NCBI GenBank assembly: GCA_910577675.1
Contig: CAJTOR010000048.1
Span: 251 to 28,303, forward strand
Direction: 5' to 3'
Source: an uncultured Lachnospiraceae bacterium
GTDB lineage: Bacteria > Bacillota > Clostridia > Lachnospirales > Lachnospiraceae
DNA: 28,053 nt
Each line of letters starts with the position of its first letter. Position 1 is the stretch's first letter. The notes beneath the pieces are model-generated. The model made no database searches, had not been told where the DNA came from, and saw nothing but the letters and a program-made list of their open reading frames with translations. Positions 1 to 7,943 of the stretch are shown piece by piece. A program made the translations under genes and the position numbers.

Positions 1-272
1 GCCGCGTATGCGTCGTATTCAGTTTTCATTTATTCTTTCTCAATGCTGTGTGCTGGTGGCTGGGCTGGCAGGGTTCCGGGCGGCATATCAAGGCTCTTTC
101 CCTCAAAAGTAGTAAATTGGTAGTAAATTCAGCTTGAAATCCTGCTTGTATGCCCGTAAATCAAGGCTTTTTTGAGATAATCAACCATTTTATTGTAAAA
201 CAACATCATAACCATACATCTTTATTATAAAGCTACTACCTACCCTGACTTTGGGTAATCTATAATTCCTCC
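1..272. other. Left edge, no supported complete gene
   Basis: This stretch lies downstream of the ABC permease. At 29-27 on the minus strand there is an ATG followed by nine open codons to the window edge, with a purine-rich GAGAAAG about 5 nt upstream. It could be the start of a gene that leaves the window, but that is too little to call. On the plus strand a 34-codon ORF (8-112) ends in TAG and has no recognisable content. A small hairpin (TACCC/GGGTA, about 242-256) follows the permease without a T-run, so it is a weak terminator candidate at best. The nine-base word ATCAAGGCT occurs twice, near 87 and 160. Confidence 0.3.
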
Positions 273-896
273 CTATCCTTCCCTCACCCTCTTCCATTCA
301 AACACCGCCGCAACCAAAAGAAGCGCCGCTGCAAGCAAAAACAGCTTTCCGTCCCCGCTTCCCGATGACATGGAGAAAAGGTAAAAATTTCCAAGTTTGT
401 CCTTTAAGGTAAAATTTGCAATATAATAAATCATCGCTACCATATAACCGACAGTCACGTTCCCGGAAATACCCGCGCCCAGAAAACCAAGCGCCCCCAA
501 AAACAAAGCTGTGACAAATGCCCCGAAAAAATGCTGCCAGCCCACCGCGCTCTCGCAGGCACGCATAAAAAATGTAAAACCACCGATTATTGCAGCCAGC
601 ACCACCGCGCTGTACGCAAAACGCACCGCGCAGACTGCAAGATAATTTGTCCTCTTTGAGCGGATCAGGTCGCGTATATTTTCATCCTGCTCGGGCAAAA
701 AGATCGGTGTAAACAAGATTGCCCCCGAAAGACACAAAAACATTTCCAGCGGCTGCGCCGCAAGCTTCCCGTCGAGGGAAGAAGTTTCAAAAATAACCGG
801 TGTCAAGATTACAATACCAATTGCCGCAAGCAGATGCTGCAAAAAATTATGCCTCAAATTAATTTTTACAATTTTTGCCAAAAACTCTGATTCCAA
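273..896 (-). CDS. ABC-2 type transporter permease, small integral membrane subunit
   Basis: This is the last gene of the minus-strand ABC operon. It is almost wholly hydrophobic, with about six predicted membrane segments, and has no soluble domain, so it is probably one of two membrane subunits of the exporter. The open frame reaches an ATG at 923, but that ATG has no ribosome site. A TTG at 896 sits about 8 nt behind a GGAGGGGG run and gives a protein starting LESEFLAK (207 residues), so I prefer it. The start overlaps the 3' end of the larger permease by about 38 nt, implying translational coupling. The substrate cannot be read from sequence. The family assignment rests on topology and on position beside an ABC ATPase, not on a diagnostic motif. 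Confidence 0.72.
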   Translation of the reverse strand: MESEFLAKIVKINLRHNFLQHLLAAIGIVILTPVIFETSSLDGKLAAQPLEMFLCLSGAILFTPIFLPEQDENIRDLIRSKRTNYLAVCAVRFAYSAVVLAAIIGGFTFFMRACESAVGWQHFFGAFVTALFLGALGFLGAGISGNVTVGYMVAMIYYIANFTLKDKLGNFYLFSMSSGSGDGKLFLLAAALLLVAAVFEWKRVREG

Positions 897-2190
897 TACC
901 TCTCCCCCTCCTCTTCTCCTCATAAATTACCGCGGTAAACATCACAAGCAAAATTGCTAGCACTGTAAAAAATGCGCGGTTAAACAGCAAATCCCCATAT
1001 TGCTCCATTAAAATATCCCTCTTGTACAGCGAGTTATGCCGCAGCATAAGACTAAACTTCCCAATCCCACCGGAGATACTCCCGCTAAATAAACTGCCAA
1101 ACCACCATGCGCCCTGTAGCAAAATCGCAATCAAACCCGAAGCCAGCTCCGTGACCACCATCCCGATTGCCGCTACTAACATAATCTGCGGGAGCAGCCA
1201 GATAAATGTTTCGCGCGCAAAGGCAAACAAATCCATGTCCACGCCCGGATAATATCCCATCACCTTAGCCTGCGCAATTCCCGCCGTAATAATAACCGGC
1301 AGAATCATTACCGAAACCAGTGCCGCATAGCGCGCAAAAACAATCCCTGCCGAGGATGCCCGGCGCGAATAAATCAACTGCTCCATGCGCGCCCTGCGGT
1401 CAAGCTGCATAAGCGATACCGCCGCAAACACCGGCAGAATACCCAATATTATCCCAACATAGTCGCAGTAAAGCCTTGCATATCCGCCAGTAACCCCATC
1501 TTCTTTTATAAGCAGCCGATATTCCTCCATCGCCTCCTCATATGTTTTTGGCACCTGCGAAAAATTATAAATAATATAGGTATCGGAATACTTCGATTTT
1601 CCGCCAATCAGCTTATCCGCGGCGCGCATTAATTTCCGGAACCGCTCATAAGTCAGACTTTCGGAAAAGCTGTACTCCGGCAGGGAAAATGCTTCCTCCC
1701 CCAGATTCCCGCCCCCATCCACCACAAAGCCGTTACCATCAATTTGAAGGTCGCCGTTTCCCTCACCAATTTCAAAACTATTTTTACCACTCTTTTCATG
1801 ATTGCCCTTTATTCCCCTCACAAATCGATCTAACTCTTCCCGCGTAAATCCTGTAAGCTCACAGATAATATCCGCCATTTCCCCCCGTTTTGTTTCTGTC
1901 AGGCGAATTTCCTTATAGAAACCAATCGGATAAGCCACATAACTATTTGCTAAATACTCTATAAGCAGACTCTCGGTGGCGCGCGGCATCAGAACTTCCG
2001 GAACCTCGCGGGCAACCGTCCCATAATATGACTCCCCCTGCTTTGGCTCCACTTCCGGACCATTTACCCCCGAATAGAACTGCGTATAAAACATGGCAAA
2101 AACCGCTGCCGCATAGAGCAGAAAGGTAAGGGAACAAAACACTTTGCGGCATTCCCTGCCATAGAGGGCAAAAAAATTCCTTCCTTTCAT
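859..2190 (-). CDS. ABC-2 type transporter permease with large extracytoplasmic domain
   Basis: A 443-residue membrane protein with one N-terminal membrane segment (about residues 15-37), then a polar region of roughly 200 residues (about 38-240) predicted outside the membrane, then five or so segments in the C-terminal half ending in a basic tail. This one-plus-five layout with a large first loop is typical of ABC-2 exporter permeases. The start codon overlaps the stop of the ATPase gene by 4 nt (ATGA-type overlap), so the two are translationally coupled. Together with the ATPase and the small permease it should form one exporter. The neighbouring two-component system suggests a drug, peptide or envelope-stress substrate, but that is inference. 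Confidence 0.8.
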   Translation of the reverse strand: MKGRNFFALYGRECRKVFCSLTFLLYAAAVFAMFYTQFYSGVNGPEVEPKQGESYYGTVAREVPEVLMPRATESLLIEYLANSYVAYPIGFYKEIRLTETKRGEMADIICELTGFTREELDRFVRGIKGNHEKSGKNSFEIGEGNGDLQIDGNGFVVDGGGNLGEEAFSLPEYSFSESLTYERFRKLMRAADKLIGGKSKYSDTYIIYNFSQVPKTYEEAMEEYRLLIKEDGVTGGYARLYCDYVGIILGILPVFAAVSLMQLDRRARMEQLIYSRRASSAGIVFARYAALVSVMILPVIITAGIAQAKVMGYYPGVDMDLFAFARETFIWLLPQIMLVAAIGMVVTELASGLIAILLQGAWWFGSLFSGSISGGIGKFSLMLRHNSLYKRDILMEQYGDLLFNRAFFTVLAILLVMFTAVIYEEKRRGRGIGIRVFGKNCKN

Positions 2191-3164
2191 TCCCCGACAC
2201 CTCCCCCAAGATCACAGCCACCACGATAAAGACAATACATATACGCATCCTCCACATTTGGCTCCGTTTCCAGCGCTCCAAGCATGGCAGGGGTTTCTTC
2301 AGAAATCAGACGAACAGTCGTAAATTCATTCTGTACCAGCATCCCTGTTACAATATAGTCTTTTTTTATCTGGGCAAGAAATTTTTTATTAATGTTAATT
2401 GTAAATACTTTTCCTTTTGCTTCGGATAAAAGTCCCGAAACCGTCCCCCGCCACAGAATACGCCCTTCATTCATAATCGCAATATCCTCACAGGTCGCCT
2501 CAATATCCCCCACAATATGCGTGGAGAGAATAACAATGCGCTCCTCCGCCACCTCACACAAAAGATTGCGGAAACGTATGCGCTCTTCCGGGTCAAGTCC
2601 CGCAGTCGGTTCATCTACAATCAGCACCATCGGATCGTGCAGAAGTGCCTGCGCGATGCCAAGCCGCCTTTTCATGCCGCCGGAAAGTGCCCGCACCTTC
2701 TTGCCCCTGTGCTCGGTCAGGTTGACGCGTTTTAAAAGCATTTCTGCCCGCTCCCTGCGCAGTTTCAAATCCATACCCGAGAGTATGCCAAGGTAATCAA
2801 GGCTCTCCTCAACGCTCATCGACGGGTACATGGAAAAGTCCTGCGGCAGATAACCGGTAATCCCGCGGATTTCCTTCGCCTGCTCTATCGGGATACCACA
2901 AACTGTTATTGTGCCGCTCTGTTTTTTGTGAAGCGCCGCCAGCGTCTTCATCAGCGTTGTCTTTCCCGCACCGTTTCTGCCAAGAAGACCAAACATCCCC
3001 CGCTGTATCGTTAAGTCAATATCAGAGAGTGCTTTCTTTTTCCCGTAATATTTGCTTACACCGCTGATTTTAATCTGATTCTGCGAAACATTATTATTCT
3101 TTGCTGTCCCACCGTCCATTACCCCTTTGCTCCTGCCTTGTACTGTTCCCATTTTTGATACCAT
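2187..3164 (-). CDS. ABC transporter ATP-binding protein
   Basis: A nucleotide-binding subunit with all the standard motifs in order: Walker A GRNGAGKTT (residues 62-70), Q-loop Gln about 108, signature LSGGM (160-164), Walker B LIVDEP (181-186) and H-loop His 216. It energises the two permeases encoded just downstream. About 110 residues follow the ATPase core and may be an accessory domain. The start is uncertain. The ATG at 3164 lies directly against a GGGGAAAGG site, so the ATG four codons later is better spaced, and a third ATG (residue 16) also has an AGGGG ahead of it. The ATPase core begins near residue 31, so the choice does not affect function. The gene is preceded by the box shared with the response-regulator promoter. 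Confidence 0.93.
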   Translation of the reverse strand: MVSKMGTVQGRSKGVMDGGTAKNNNVSQNQIKISGVSKYYGKKKALSDIDLTIQRGMFGLLGRNGAGKTTLMKTLAALHKKQSGTITVCGIPIEQAKEIRGITGYLPQDFSMYPSMSVEESLDYLGILSGMDLKLRRERAEMLLKRVNLTEHRGKKVRALSGGMKRRLGIAQALLHDPMVLIVDEPTAGLDPEERIRFRNLLCEVAEERIVILSTHIVGDIEATCEDIAIMNEGRILWRGTVSGLLSEAKGKVFTININKKFLAQIKKDYIVTGMLVQNEFTTVRLISEETPAMLGALETEPNVEDAYMYCLYRGGCDLGGGVGE

Positions 3165-3248
3165 CCTTTCCCCGGCGTTTTTAAGGTTGTTTTACTTCCC
3201 GTTTCCACATGGATATCCAACCTCTCTTATTTCCCCGCCGATGTTTAA

Positions 3249-3278
3249 AGGATACCATCCGGATTTCAACTTTTTATC
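3249..3278 (-). promoter_or_regulatory. Putative response-regulator box and promoter for the ABC operon
   Basis: Read on the minus strand, GATAAAAAGTTGAAA (3278-3264) is followed after 9 nt by TATCCT (3254-3249). The same 15-mer followed after the same 9 nt by TATTAT lies upstream of the response regulator (5506-5477). No good sigma-A -35 sits 16-18 nt ahead of either -10, as expected for promoters that depend on an activator binding at -35. The leader to the ATPase start would be about 80 nt. That the box binds the adjacent OmpR-type regulator is inferred. Confidence 0.55.
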
Positions 3279-3314
3279 TATTCCAATATATTTTCTTAGC
3301 TAATTTTTTATTTA

Positions 3315-4640
3315 CTATCTCCCTTCCTGTACCTTACTCCCCTCACAGTTTACTATAGCTGTCACCTTCGCACCCTGTACAACATCGCCATCATCCCAGA
3401 TATTGTTGATTTTTAACACACCGCCGCATTTTTCGCAAAGAATCCGGCAGATATAAAGCCCCAGACCAAAATGCGTTTTATCCTTTTCCTCCTCGTCGCG
3501 GAAAAACGGTTCGGCGGCATTTTGCAGTGCTTCTTTGCGAAATCCCTTCCCATCGTCTCGAACGACTATAAAAAACATCCCCCTCTCCGCAAAACATTGT
3601 ACAAAAACATGGCTTTTAGCATAGCGGCTCGCGTTGGAAACAAGATTCTCGTATATCTGGGATACCAACTCCACATCGAAACACAATGCACCTTCCCCCA
3701 GCCAGTCAAGCACAAACTCCTTCCCCGCACACAGAAACTCCCCCGTCTGGCGAAAATCCTGCCCAAGCTCTCCTGCATTGATTAGAACCGGACTTGGCAC
3801 AATATCCCCCAGTTTCCCGACCGAATTCATGGTCTTTGTATAATGCTCTAAGCGCACAATCTGACTGCTCATCATCTCAAGCACACCAAGCAGTTTTTCT
3901 TCCGACACCTTCCCGCCCGGAATATATTTTTTAAGGAAATCCGCATAGCCGCGCAGCACGGTCAGCGGAGTGCGAAGATCATGGGAAAATGCCGCATTCA
4001 GGCGTTTCCTTTCCTCGAGTGAACGCCAGAGTTCCCGGTTGCTCTCATACAAAGCCTGACGCATTTCGTCAAACGCCCTGCAAAGCATACCAAACTCATT
4101 TGGCTTGTTATATTCAAGCTTAAAATCAAGCTGATTGTCGGCAATCCTTCTGGAGGCATCCATCAGCATGTAAATAGGTACTTTTAATTCCCTGTTGTAA
4201 AATATTTTGCCTGTCAGGAACACACTGAATAAAACCCAGATAATAATTAACACAGATTGTAAAACAGAAAGAAATGTATTGGCAGCATCATAGTTAGTTC
4301 TATGTCCCCTAAGCCCGATATATCCCTTATGTAATGTTCCGTCTTCATCATACCAGACCTCATATTGATAGCTAAGTTCATCATCCTCAATTTCCATAAC
4401 CTGTGAAATACCAAAATCCTGGATATAGTTCGCAATATTGCCAATTACAAAGGAACCCGCAAACGCCAGGATAAGGCAGAGTGGGATATACAGACCAAAA
4501 CACCATTTAATCTGCGTAAAACGGTCGCGATACCATCTTTTATTCCACAGTGAAGACTTTAATTTGCGATATAATGTTTTCTTTCCACAGCCGCGGCTCT
4601 TTTTTCTTTTTTTATCCACATCCTGTTTCTTCTTATCCAC
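3315..4640 (-). CDS. Sensor histidine kinase
   Basis: A membrane sensor kinase of 441 residues. It has a very basic cytoplasmic N-terminus (1-45), TM1 about 46-70, a short extracytoplasmic loop (about 71-122), TM2 about 123-147 and a HAMP-like linker (148-205). The H-box FSHDLRTPL follows, with phospho-acceptor His 220. The ATPase domain has N-box ENLVSNASRY (Asn 332 and 336), G1 DDGKGF (362-367) and G2 GLGLYI (392-397). All catalytic boxes are present. It should phosphorylate the regulator encoded 46 nt upstream, and lies ahead of the ABC exporter. The loop of about 50 residues is small, as in kinases that sense within the membrane or through the transporter. The chosen start is GTG; an in-frame GTG seven codons later is possible and neither has a strong ribosome site. 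Confidence 0.92.
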   Translation of the reverse strand: MDKKKQDVDKKRKKSRGCGKKTLYRKLKSSLWNKRWYRDRFTQIKWCFGLYIPLCLILAFAGSFVIGNIANYIQDFGISQVMEIEDDELSYQYEVWYDEDGTLHKGYIGLRGHRTNYDAANTFLSVLQSVLIIIWVLFSVFLTGKIFYNRELKVPIYMLMDASRRIADNQLDFKLEYNKPNEFGMLCRAFDEMRQALYESNRELWRSLEERKRLNAAFSHDLRTPLTVLRGYADFLKKYIPGGKVSEEKLLGVLEMMSSQIVRLEHYTKTMNSVGKLGDIVPSPVLINAGELGQDFRQTGEFLCAGKEFVLDWLGEGALCFDVELVSQIYENLVSNASRYAKSHVFVQCFAERGMFFIVVRDDGKGFRKEALQNAAEPFFRDEEEKDKTHFGLGLYICRILCEKCGGVLKINNIWDDGDVVQGAKVTAIVNCEGSKVQEGR

Positions 4641-4686
4641 TATTTTCTACCCGCTTTCAATACCTGTTCAATCCAGGCTCAATTCC

Positions 4687-5391
4687 CTAATTTTTCTGAA
4701 TCCGCCTTATACCCTTTTCATGTTGTACCCATTTATAGCCCATACCCCATACCGTTTCAAGATGGTATTCCTCCCCATGTGCAGAAAGCTTTGCCCTGAC
4801 ACGCCGGACATGCTCCGCAATCACCGAGCTGTCACCCTCCGCATCGTAACCCCAGATTTTCTCATAGATTCTCTCTTTGTCAAAGACTTGTCCACAATTT
4901 AAAGACAGTAGCTCAATAATCTGGAATTCCTTTTTTGCAAAATCGATTTCCTCACCGTCAACCATTACAGTTTTCGCTGAATAATCAATCGCCAGCCGCC
5001 CAAAAAACTTTACATTTTTGTGCGACTGGCTGCGATGATCCCTGCGGATATGTGCTGCCACCCTGGCACCAAGCTCATCGATGGAAAACGGCTTTATTAT
5101 ATAATCATCCCCTCCCGCGGCAAAACCTTCAATCTTGTCGCTGTCCTCGATGCGCGCGGTCAAAAACAGGATCGGGCACGATACATAATCTCGCACCTGC
5201 CTGCATACACAAAGCCCATCACCATCCGGCATATTTACGTCAAGCAGAACCATATCAGGGCATTTTTTCATATTTTCCACCGCTTCCCTGCCATTTTTCG
5301 CCGTTATAACTTCATAGCCATTCATCTCAAAATAATCTTTCAACAAACTGAGCACATCCGGCTCATCATCCGCCACCAAAATTTTATACAT
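4687..5391 (-). CDS. OmpR/PhoB-family response regulator
   Basis: A 234-residue DNA-binding response regulator. The receiver domain has acidic pocket Asp 8 and 9 (VADDEP), phospho-acceptor Asp 51 (LLDVNMPDGDG), Thr 78 and Lys 100 (IIKPFS). The C-terminal winged-helix domain contains KEFQIIELL, the recognition region around GDSSVIAEHVRRVRAKL, and ends in WGMGYKW, the usual OmpR-family finish. The frame is open upstream to 5439, but the ATG at 5391 begins the receiver domain exactly (MYKILVADDE) and follows a GGAAGTGGA ribosome site, so the longer start is rejected. It pairs with the kinase just downstream and probably regulates its own operon and the ABC exporter through the repeated box. Confidence 0.94.
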   Translation of the reverse strand: MYKILVADDEPDVLSLLKDYFEMNGYEVITAKNGREAVENMKKCPDMVLLDVNMPDGDGLCVCRQVRDYVSCPILFLTARIEDSDKIEGFAAGGDDYIIKPFSIDELGARVAAHIRRDHRSQSHKNVKFFGRLAIDYSAKTVMVDGEEIDFAKKEFQIIELLSLNCGQVFDKERIYEKIWGYDAEGDSSVIAEHVRRVRAKLSAHGEEYHLETVWGMGYKWVQHEKGIRRIQKN

Positions 5392-5476
5392 AATTCCACT
5401 TCCATTCCTGATAATTTCTACCTGCCGTATAGCTGCCATAAGCGGCAGACAGACTTAGGCAGTCATATTCATCTTT

Positions 5477-5506
5477 ATAATATCCTGCTATTTTCAACTT
5501 TTTATC
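5477..5506 (-). promoter_or_regulatory. Putative response-regulator box and promoter for the two-component operon
   Basis: Minus strand: GATAAAAAGTTGAAA (5506-5492), 9 nt, then TATTAT (5482-5477). Together with the bases just upstream, the box reads as a direct repeat of AGTTGA with an 11-nt period, which is about one helical turn and typical of OmpR-family sites. The copy before the ABC operon shares the 15-mer and the spacing. Binding by the adjacent regulator is inferred. Confidence 0.55.
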
Positions 5507-5537
5507 AACTAAAAAAAATTGCGGCATTTTCATTTTT

Positions 5538-6059
5538 CTACCAGCCTGCAAGCACCACGCTTGCCGCAAGCCCCGACAGCGTGGCAATCAGCGCGCCGGG
5601 CAGTGTAAAACGTGTTTTGTTCACTTTGGCTGCCATATAATAGACGGAGAGAGTATAAAAAATGGTTTCCGTACACGACATGGAAATAGACGCAATACGA
5701 CCGATCAGCGAGTCCGTCCCATATTTCTGGTATATGTCAAGCAAAAGTCCGGTAGCTGCCGAAGACGAAAACATCTTGACTACCGAGAGCGGAATCAACT
5801 CCACAGGAAAGTGCAAAAGTTCGGCTGCGGGCTGTAAAATTTTTCCAAGTGCATCAAGCGCTCCCGAAGCACGCAAAATCCCCACTCCCATCATCAGCCC
5901 AACCAGGGTTGGAAGAATGGAAACAACAGTGGAAAGTCCTTTTTTTGCCCCCTTTACAAATTCATCGTAGACATTGACCTTCATTAAAAGCCCAAAACCG
6001 ATAATGTAAAAAAACAGAAGCGGCATAATAAAATCGGACAAATAAACAAGAAATCCCAT
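5538..6059 (-). CDS. spmB: Spore maturation protein B
   Basis: A 173-residue, highly hydrophobic protein of the nucleoside-recognition (Gate) domain family. Characteristic stretches include VSILPTLVGLMMGVGILRASG, PLSVVKMFSSSAATGLLLD and SMSCTETIFYTLSVYY, which I recognise as SpmB. In Bacillus, SpmA and SpmB act together in spore core dehydration and heat resistance. The start is well supported by GGAGG 5 nt upstream of the ATG. SpmA is normally encoded directly upstream, but the 446 nt before this gene contain no membrane-protein ORF, so spmB is alone here. It lies upstream of, and in the same direction as, the two-component genes, with a gap of about 146 nt that holds their own putative promoter. 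Confidence 0.9.
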   Translation of the reverse strand: MGFLVYLSDFIMPLLFFYIIGFGLLMKVNVYDEFVKGAKKGLSTVVSILPTLVGLMMGVGILRASGALDALGKILQPAAELLHFPVELIPLSVVKMFSSSAATGLLLDIYQKYGTDSLIGRIASISMSCTETIFYTLSVYYMAAKVNKTRFTLPGALIATLSGLAASVVLAGW

Positions 6060-6505
6060 TAATTCCTCCGCTATGGCATGTTCTTAATTTATGGATATGT
6101 TTACATCCACCGATTTATGAAAATAATTTCCTTTCTCCCAAAAAGTATGTTTTATGATGTGTGGGAGGTAATTTTTTCCTGTCCGGACAAGACAACACGG
6201 CATAATAATATAACAAAATTAAAAAAAGCGCAATAAAGTTTCGCACTCCATCCAAATTTTTATATTTGCATAATTGCAATATTTCTGTTATACTATCCCC
6301 GTCCGGTGCCATACTTCACTGGTTCGTAATGCCTCGCATCCTTCTGTCAGGGACACAAACGGGGCAAAACTGCCAGCTTACTACATGATTACATTATTAC
6401 AATGCAACACGACCGTGGGCATCAGGGGACGCAAACTGAAAAAACAAATTATGCACCTGTACTGCTTTCCATATGATTGCTGCCACGGCAGAATGAGAGA
6501 AAATT
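6060..6505. other. Divergent intergenic region between spmB and the PIN-domain gene
   Basis: This stretch of 446 nt separates two divergent genes. It contains a good plus-strand promoter (6266-6294) that would leave a leader of about 200 nt before the PIN-domain gene. I see no convincing small gene, RNA fold or terminator in that leader. An 86-codon ORF (6274-6534) is not coding-like and overlaps the PIN gene start. The spmB side has no clear vegetative promoter, consistent with a sporulation sigma factor, but I could not assign a sigma-E site with confidence. Confidence 0.4.
6266..6294 (+). promoter_or_regulatory. Sigma-A-type promoter for the PIN-domain gene
   Basis: TTGCAT (6266-6271), exactly 17 nt, then TATACT (6289-6294). 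The predicted transcript start is near 6301, giving an unusually long 5' leader of about 205 nt. Confidence 0.6.
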
Positions 6506-7918
6506 ATGGCAACCAAAAAAATTTATTTAGTTGATACGGAAAACGTGGGCTCTACCTGGAAAGACCTGCTGCCAATCAAAATGGGCGCGGATCAGATTCT
6601 TCTCTTTTTTACGGAGAACTCGCCCAATGTATCCTACTCGGATCTACAGCTTATCCTGCAGTTTCCTGACCGCTTTGAAATGATTAAATGCAACCCCGGC
6701 AAAAACGGGCTTGATTTCCAGTTGGTCAGCTATCTGGGATACCTGTTAAAAACCGCTTCAAAGTCAAACTATGTAATTGTTTCAAACGACAATGGTTTTG
6801 ATGCGGTGGTGAAATTCTGGCAGGAGCGCGGCATGTCCGTATCCAGGATGAATGTCCACCATGTTTTGCGGCAGGAGGATACCGCACGGTTAAAGGAAAC
6901 CGCATCCCCTGTAAAAACCAGGACAGAACCATCGGCAGAAAAACATGGGCGCGCGGCTCAAACCGCCCGGAAAACCACATTAAAACGGAGTAGGAAACCT
7001 TCAGGGCAGCCCTTCGCAGACACAACCGGAAATATTTCTGATAATGCGGACAGCGCGCCAGAATCTTCGGCAGATCCGGATTCAGCAAATGAACTGACAG
7101 TCACAGAAAATATGCCGGAAAATAATTCTATAGAAGCATTTACTGACAGTCAGAAAGAGGACATGGGGAACAATGACAGCATAACAGAAATTGTAACAGA
7201 TCACCAGAACCACGAGCCGGAACCCGCAGATTCTACAGAATATCCTGCGGTTTTAGATAATACTGGCACAGTGGTGGATTCCCCGGTTATTGATACCGAT
7301 AATACAAACGGTTCCTCCACCTTCCAAAACGATGCTGAAAGCTTAAAAAATTCCGGTTTAGCACAGGATTCTGACATACTATCAACGGCAGAAGATAACA
7401 AACTATCAGCCGATACAGTCGCTCCACCGATTGCATGCACACCGGAAACTGCCGCACCCACAGATATTGAAATTTCGCAGGAGGAAGAACAGGCGGCTCT
7501 TGTTCCTGCACAGGGCGAAGAAACCAAAAGAAAATCCACCCGCACAGCCAGAACTGCGCCGCGAAAAAAGGCGGCACCTGATGGGGCGGAAACACAAGCC
7601 CAGACCAAAAAACGCAAAAGAGCTTCCGGCGCACCTTTAGCACAGCCAATTGAGCCTGCCTTTCCGGATACGGAAAACATGGAACTTGACTTTTCCAACC
7701 TGACCGTTTCCGAAAAGGCCGCCCTGCTGCGCAAATATCTGCCGAAAGAATTTTGTGAAAACCAGGAATCCTTTGAAATTGTTTCCGATATTATGTTCGG
7801 ACATGACACAACAAACCATCACCAGCTTCATCTGGCTTTTGTCAAGAGTTTCGGCGATGAGAAAGGAACCCTGATTTATAAAGCATTCCGCCCTCACCTG
7901 GCGGAATTCCGCGCATAG
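6506..7918 (+). CDS. PIN-like (NYN-type) domain protein with long low-complexity linker
   Basis: A 470-residue protein in three parts. Residues 1-120 look like a compact PIN/NYN nuclease fold: VDTENVG near the N-terminus (Asp 10, Glu 12, Asn 13), GLDFQL (Asp 70) and SNDNGFD (Asp 95, Asp 99), a spacing of acidic residues that suits metal-dependent RNA cleavage. Residues about 125-345 are acidic and rich in Ser, Thr, Asn and Asp and are probably disordered. A strongly basic patch follows (about 345-385, KRKSTRTARTAPRKK and KKRKRAS), which could bind nucleic acid. Residues about 400-470 form a small helical C-terminal domain. The ATG follows GAGAGAAAATT. RNA processing is the likely role, but substrate and partners are unknown. 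It converges on the ABC-F gene 25 nt downstream, and a short palindrome (CGCGCA/TGCGCG) spans its stop. Confidence 0.8.
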   Translation: MATKKIYLVDTENVGSTWKDLLPIKMGADQILLFFTENSPNVSYSDLQLILQFPDRFEMIKCNPGKNGLDFQLVSYLGYLLKTASKSNYVIVSNDNGFDAVVKFWQERGMSVSRMNVHHVLRQEDTARLKETASPVKTRTEPSAEKHGRAAQTARKTTLKRSRKPSGQPFADTTGNISDNADSAPESSADPDSANELTVTENMPENNSIEAFTDSQKEDMGNNDSITEIVTDHQNHEPEPADSTEYPAVLDNTGTVVDSPVIDTDNTNGSSTFQNDAESLKNSGLAQDSDILSTAEDNKLSADTVAPPIACTPETAAPTDIEISQEEEQAALVPAQGEETKRKSTRTARTAPRKKAAPDGAETQAQTKKRKRASGAPLAQPIEPAFPDTENMELDFSNLTVSEKAALLRKYLPKEFCENQESFEIVSDIMFGHDTTNHHQLHLAFVKSFGDEKGTLIYKAFRPHLAEFRA

Positions 7919-7943
7919 TGCGCGAAATGGCACCGGATAAAAT

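Noticed and set aside
5392..5439. Longer N-terminus for the response regulator
   Set aside because: The extra 16 residues precede a perfectly placed receiver-domain start that has its own ribosome site.
7201..7809. 202-codon open frame antisense to the PIN-domain gene
   Set aside because: It is Ser/Ala/Cys-rich, lies opposite the low-complexity linker and has no start signal; it is a by-product of the linker's codon use.
7909..7924. Palindrome CGCGCA-TAG-TGCGCG over the stop of the PIN-domain gene as a terminator
   Set aside because: Six-bp stem with a 3-nt loop and no T-run; too weak to call a terminator.
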